Positions 60,611 through 64,000 of a stretch of 64,000 nucleotides of DNA are shown piece after piece. The stretch is from NCBI GenBank assembly GCA_002104985.1, contig MCGO01000096.1:1-64000 (forward strand), in the 5' to 3' direction. Under the pieces are notes generated by a model. It ran no database searches. It saw nothing but the letters and a program-made list of their open reading frames with translations, and was not told where the DNA came from. The translations under genes were made by a program, and so were the position numbers. Every line of letters starts with the position of its first letter. Position 1 is the first letter of the stretch. Source of the DNA: Rhizoclosmatium globosum (Eukaryota; Chytridiomycota; Chytridiomycetes; Chytridiales; Chytriomycetaceae).

Positions 60611-62850
60611 ATGCTTTTGGACCTCCTGTCGGATAACAGGAACACAGTCTTTCGCACACTATTCCCAAAAGGTGACTTTCCCTTCATACAACGTCCTAGT
60701 CTCATCCATTTTCGTTTCAGGAAGATGCGACAAACTAGCCCCACACGAAATCAACTTGATCCTCAACCTCATACACCACTCAACAGACTTTGAATCCGCC
60801 AGCAAATGTTTTGATATTTTGATATCATATCTCAGCCATACAAGCGACGTGGAAAATTCAGAGCATACGATGTCAAGTCAAACCAAGAAACGCGCTCTTC
60901 AGGCTGTTATTCAGTTCTTTATTCGTTGGGGATCTCGCTCTGAAGTAGTGTTTATGAAATGTGCTGGAGTGCTGAAGGATCTTGGGTTTAGTGGTTGGTT
61001 CATTGTTCTTTGTGGTGTTTGAACTGACAACTCCAAAAGCCAAATCGATTACACTTCCCTCGCTTCACAACTTCTTAAGTACGCTTCACGCATGTCTTAA
61101 ATTTAATGAGCCCACATTGCATCTTGTCCTTGATTTGCTTCAAACGTGCATGAAATCTGAGTTGATGTGTAAAACGTATTTGGAGCAGTACTCGTTCGTT
61201 GTGTTGTTTGAGTTGTTGAAGAAGCATGTTTCGGATACGAGTGTTGGCTCGATTGTGAAGTTAAGCTCTCGGTACTTGCTTCAGCAAGGTTTGTTAACGC
61301 GCGGAGAAGTGCATCGCGTTAATATAATTTTTTCATAGAGGCTGGAAAACGCGAGTTTAACAAACATGGAGGCATGAAGCTCCTCGTTCATATGATAACA
61401 CAGAAAAAGACTGCCGCGTTGGTGCTGCTGTTATTGCAGATGACGGATGTTGTTACCCTACCTGGTAAAATAATCTTATTCTCGTTAAACAACTAATTTA
61501 GAATCAAAGAGAGCGGCATGGCTTCATTCCTTGAGTACGGAGGCTTACGAGCCATCGCATCTCTCGACCGATTTTACGATATTCCTGTCCTCGAGTTCTC
61601 CCTCAATTTAATACAATACATCCACGAAGGTATTTCAAACCCCTATAAAGCAAAAATATGTGAAACATTTCCACAAAAACAGGGAACCAACTGAAAGGAA
61701 TCCACAAAGACGTTGCCCTCGCATACCTCAAATCCCTGACCCTAAAAATCGACCACCTGACTCCAAGAGACCAACGCGGGGGCTTTGAAACACAGGTTCT
61801 AAAGTTTATACGGATGTTGCAACAGAGTGGAGGAAAGGCAAAGCATGATGACATATCACAAGTTCCAGCGAAACCGAAAATCAAGGCTGAAGATGCGGCT
61901 ATTATTAAAATCAAGACTCCTCGTGTGAATTCTGTTATTAATACTGCTGTGGCGCCGTTGAATTCTGAGAGTGTGGATATTGGGAATAATGTTATTGAAA
62001 CTACGTTGTTTACGGTGAAGACGGAGGGTCATGCTGAAACTGATATTGCTAGTCTTCGTATGTATAATGCTGATTAATTTTCCGCGCGGTTCTTATTTGA
62101 CGTGATTTAGAATTATCGGTTCCGCAACTTCTTTCAGCTCCAGCTACAACGAAGCTCGAAATAGATACGTTGGCGCCGTTAATTAAGATGCTTAATTCTC
62201 CAGACTCGCATACCAGATCGGAAGGAGTGGTACTGACAAGGAAGCTTGCATCTCGACGAGCGTTTTCGGAAGATGTTTGTAGTCGATTGACGGATTGTTT
62301 GATCCCTTTAATGGAAACTGAGGAGGACCATGTACAGGTCAATTGCTGCGCTGCTATCGCTAGTATGTCTGTGTATGGTGGGTTTAAACTGTTTCGAGAA
62401 GGGAAAATGTTCAGCTGACCTTTAAAATGGGGTTCAGACAAAAAGAGGGAAGTTATGTACAACAAAGGAGTTATAGAAGCTCTTCTCAAGAATCTGTATG
62501 ACTACAATGTGCGCTGCTGGAGCAAAGTTTGAAGGCATTGAGGAACTTTGTCGATGAAGGTTGGTTGGATCCATTCTGTCCCAGATGATATGAATCATGT
62601 TGTGATAGAAACTTACACTCGCACTATGCTCGCCATGAACGGAATCCGTCTATTCCGTATGCTCATATTTTCCCACCAAACAACAATCCAACAGAACGCA
62701 AAATACTGCTATGATCAGCTTTTAAAGATGGGTGGCAAAAACGCAGTTGCTGAAGCGAGTATGATTGTGAATGCAGATCCATGGGAACTTGTGATGAGGA
62801 ATGGGAGGCGCAAGATTTATAAACACGATTGTTTAATGAGATTACTTTAA
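60611..62850 (+). CDS. ARM/HEAT-type helical repeat protein, unidentified; frameshifts
   Basis: First exons are clean: MLLDLLSDNRNTVFRTLFPK, then GRCDKLAPHEINLILNLIHH, KCFDILISYLSHTSDV, KRALQAVIQFFIRWGSRSEV. After short introns come FLSTLHACLKFNEPTLHLVL, LFELLKKHVSDTSVGSIVKL, REFNKHGGMKLLVHM. Further exons, partly out of frame around 61530-61700 and 62440-62560, give LAPLIKMLNSPDSHTRSEGV, LIPLMETEEDHVQVNCCAAI and NAKYCYDQLLKMGGKNAV. This is an ARM-like solenoid of unknown role. The head-to-head position with IFT43 hints at a flagellar link, but this is inference. Confidence 0.6.
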
Positions 62851-62864
62851 TTGTTGATACTTTA

Positions 62865-64000
62865 TCATTCAGAATCATCTTGCACATCTTGATACAGTTT
62901 TGTTAATACAGCGCGGTTTCCCTCTCGGAACGACTCTGTAATATATGCGAATTTTGTTTTGTCTTCTAACGTTTGACACATGCTTTCCAATTGTTTTCCC
63001 AGCCGCATTAGTTGATGAGAGAGTCTTGGCTACGTTCCGTGTTTGAATCCATATGCTTGATAAGGATGAGTTAGTGTATGTTGGAGGCACACAAAAACAC
63101 AAAAACACTTACAGATTGCATCTCCACGCATAACTCGATGATAGTTTCTTTTGAGTTGGCAAGCGACGGAATTTTAAGTAATTCATCCACCAGTCGTTTC
63201 TGAAGTGGTGACGGTTGCAGCGTTCCATGAGTCACACGAGTCTGAGACATACTAGGCCCAAGTCCCCCAGAAAGAGCTCTAGCCGCCGAAACAGCTTTCG
63301 TCGCGCTTTCCACACCCTCATTGATAATAGTATTACGATACGTCAAATGGTTCTTGTTCCGTTCCGCGAAAATTACCAGCAATTCAAGAACCTTCTGTCT
63401 ATCCATAATATTACATGCGTCAAGCATGTTATGGCGGTATGACATTGTGCGGAGGAGTGACTTGATCATCCATTTTTGATCAGACCTTTTACATTGTTCT
63501 ACGAATGTGTCCATCATCAAGTCAACGAATTTACAGTCTTTGAGGGAAGGGAGTTGTTTGAGGGCGATGCGGACTGTATCGACTTCAGGGGGCCCGTAGA
63601 GTTCTGTTGCTGTTGGTTTTGTGGGTGCTTCAGGGGTTGATGATGTTGTTGCGAATAGATCGTCGAGCCATGGAGTCATATTCAGTTGGGTGGAATGGGT
63701 GATGGAAGCTGGTGAGTCAATTGTATTCGTTGATGGGCTTTGTTTGACACCGAATAGAGACATGTCAGGGGCAAATAGGGACGCTGCATTCAAATTGTGT
63801 TGAAGGAGAGCATCTGTTTGCGTGTTGTTGAACTGAAAGAGTTGCTGAAGGCCTTGAAGGGATCTCAAGCTCTGCAGTTCGATATGTGCTTCTGCCAGCT
63901 TCCCTTCCAGCGTTTTAATCTGGCCCATACAACAAGAGTCTTCATTTTCTCGACTGCACAGCCAATACAGTTTGAGTTTGGCTGGTTCTGCGATGTTCTA
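62865..64000 (-). CDS. Partial coiled-coil protein, possibly the C-terminal part of a bZIP factor
   Basis: The frame is open to the window edge. The visible start is a heptad-like coil (IKTLEGKLAEAHIELQSLRS) preceded by RENED, as in the end of a fungal bZIP. A Ser/Thr-rich middle follows, then a helical domain (SLKDCKFVDLMMDTFVEQC, MDRQKVLELLVIFAERNKNH, LQKRLVDELLKIPSLANS). A small intron leads to the last exon (GKQLESMCQTLEDKTKFAY, ending DVQDDSE), where one base is missing near 63030. No basic DNA-binding region lies within the window. Confidence 0.5.

Overview
This window is nuclear DNA from a flagellated (zoosporic) fungus, most likely a chytrid. Genes are closely packed on both strands and carry many short GT-AG introns, mostly 40-60 nt. 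Histones H3 and H4 are a divergent pair of fungal type. Three conserved flagellar genes are present (ARMC3, the axonemal dynein intermediate chain DNAI3/WDR63, and IFT43), which excludes yeasts, ascomycetes and mushrooms. DUF7918-type and Plavaka-type genes also point to fungi. The species cannot be named from the sequence.

Layout. 0-5 kb: the end of an unknown gene, NKAP, a two-module secreted protein and a six-cysteine surface-type protein. 6-12 kb: H3/H4 with a shared symmetric promoter, the prefoldin-like UXT, eIF2B delta and a microsomal P450. 12-23 kb: a DUF7918 gene, ARMC3, DNAI3, a PP2C phosphatase and APRT. 23-40 kb: an accessory region with five tandem DUF7918 genes, two paralogous receptor-like proteins (bacterial-type glycine-betaine-binding ectodomain, Cys-rich stalk, many membrane spans), two more six-cysteine proteins, tRNA-His and a last DUF7918 gene. 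40-48 kb: tRNA-Trp, a 1.9 kb non-autonomous DNA transposon, and a 5.3 kb Plavaka-like element with an intact transposase, abutting a truncated copy of a six-cysteine gene. 48-64 kb: NOP14, ferrochelatase, an LRR protein, an ARM+SPRY protein, IFT43, an ARM-type protein and the end of a coiled-coil protein.

How parts may work together. DNAI3, ARMC3 and IFT43 serve zoospore motility. NOP14, eIF2B delta, UXT and NKAP are housekeeping genes for ribosomes, translation, chaperoning and splicing. The most unusual material lies at 23-40 kb. Both receptors keep the same intron positions (900 and 959 codons scale, both fully open), and each lies head-to-head with a DUF7918 gene. Most DUF7918 proteins end in a SUMO-interaction-like IDLT motif, which suggests a nuclear role; a functional link to the receptors is only inferred from the repeated gene order.

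Caution on quality. Many conserved genes (NKAP, DNAI3, ARMC3, APRT, IFT43, several DUF7918 genes) are broken by single missing bases, often at homopolymers, while others (NOP14, ferrochelatase, PP2C, eIF2B delta, both receptors) are clean. I treat most of these breaks as assembly error, not gene death.
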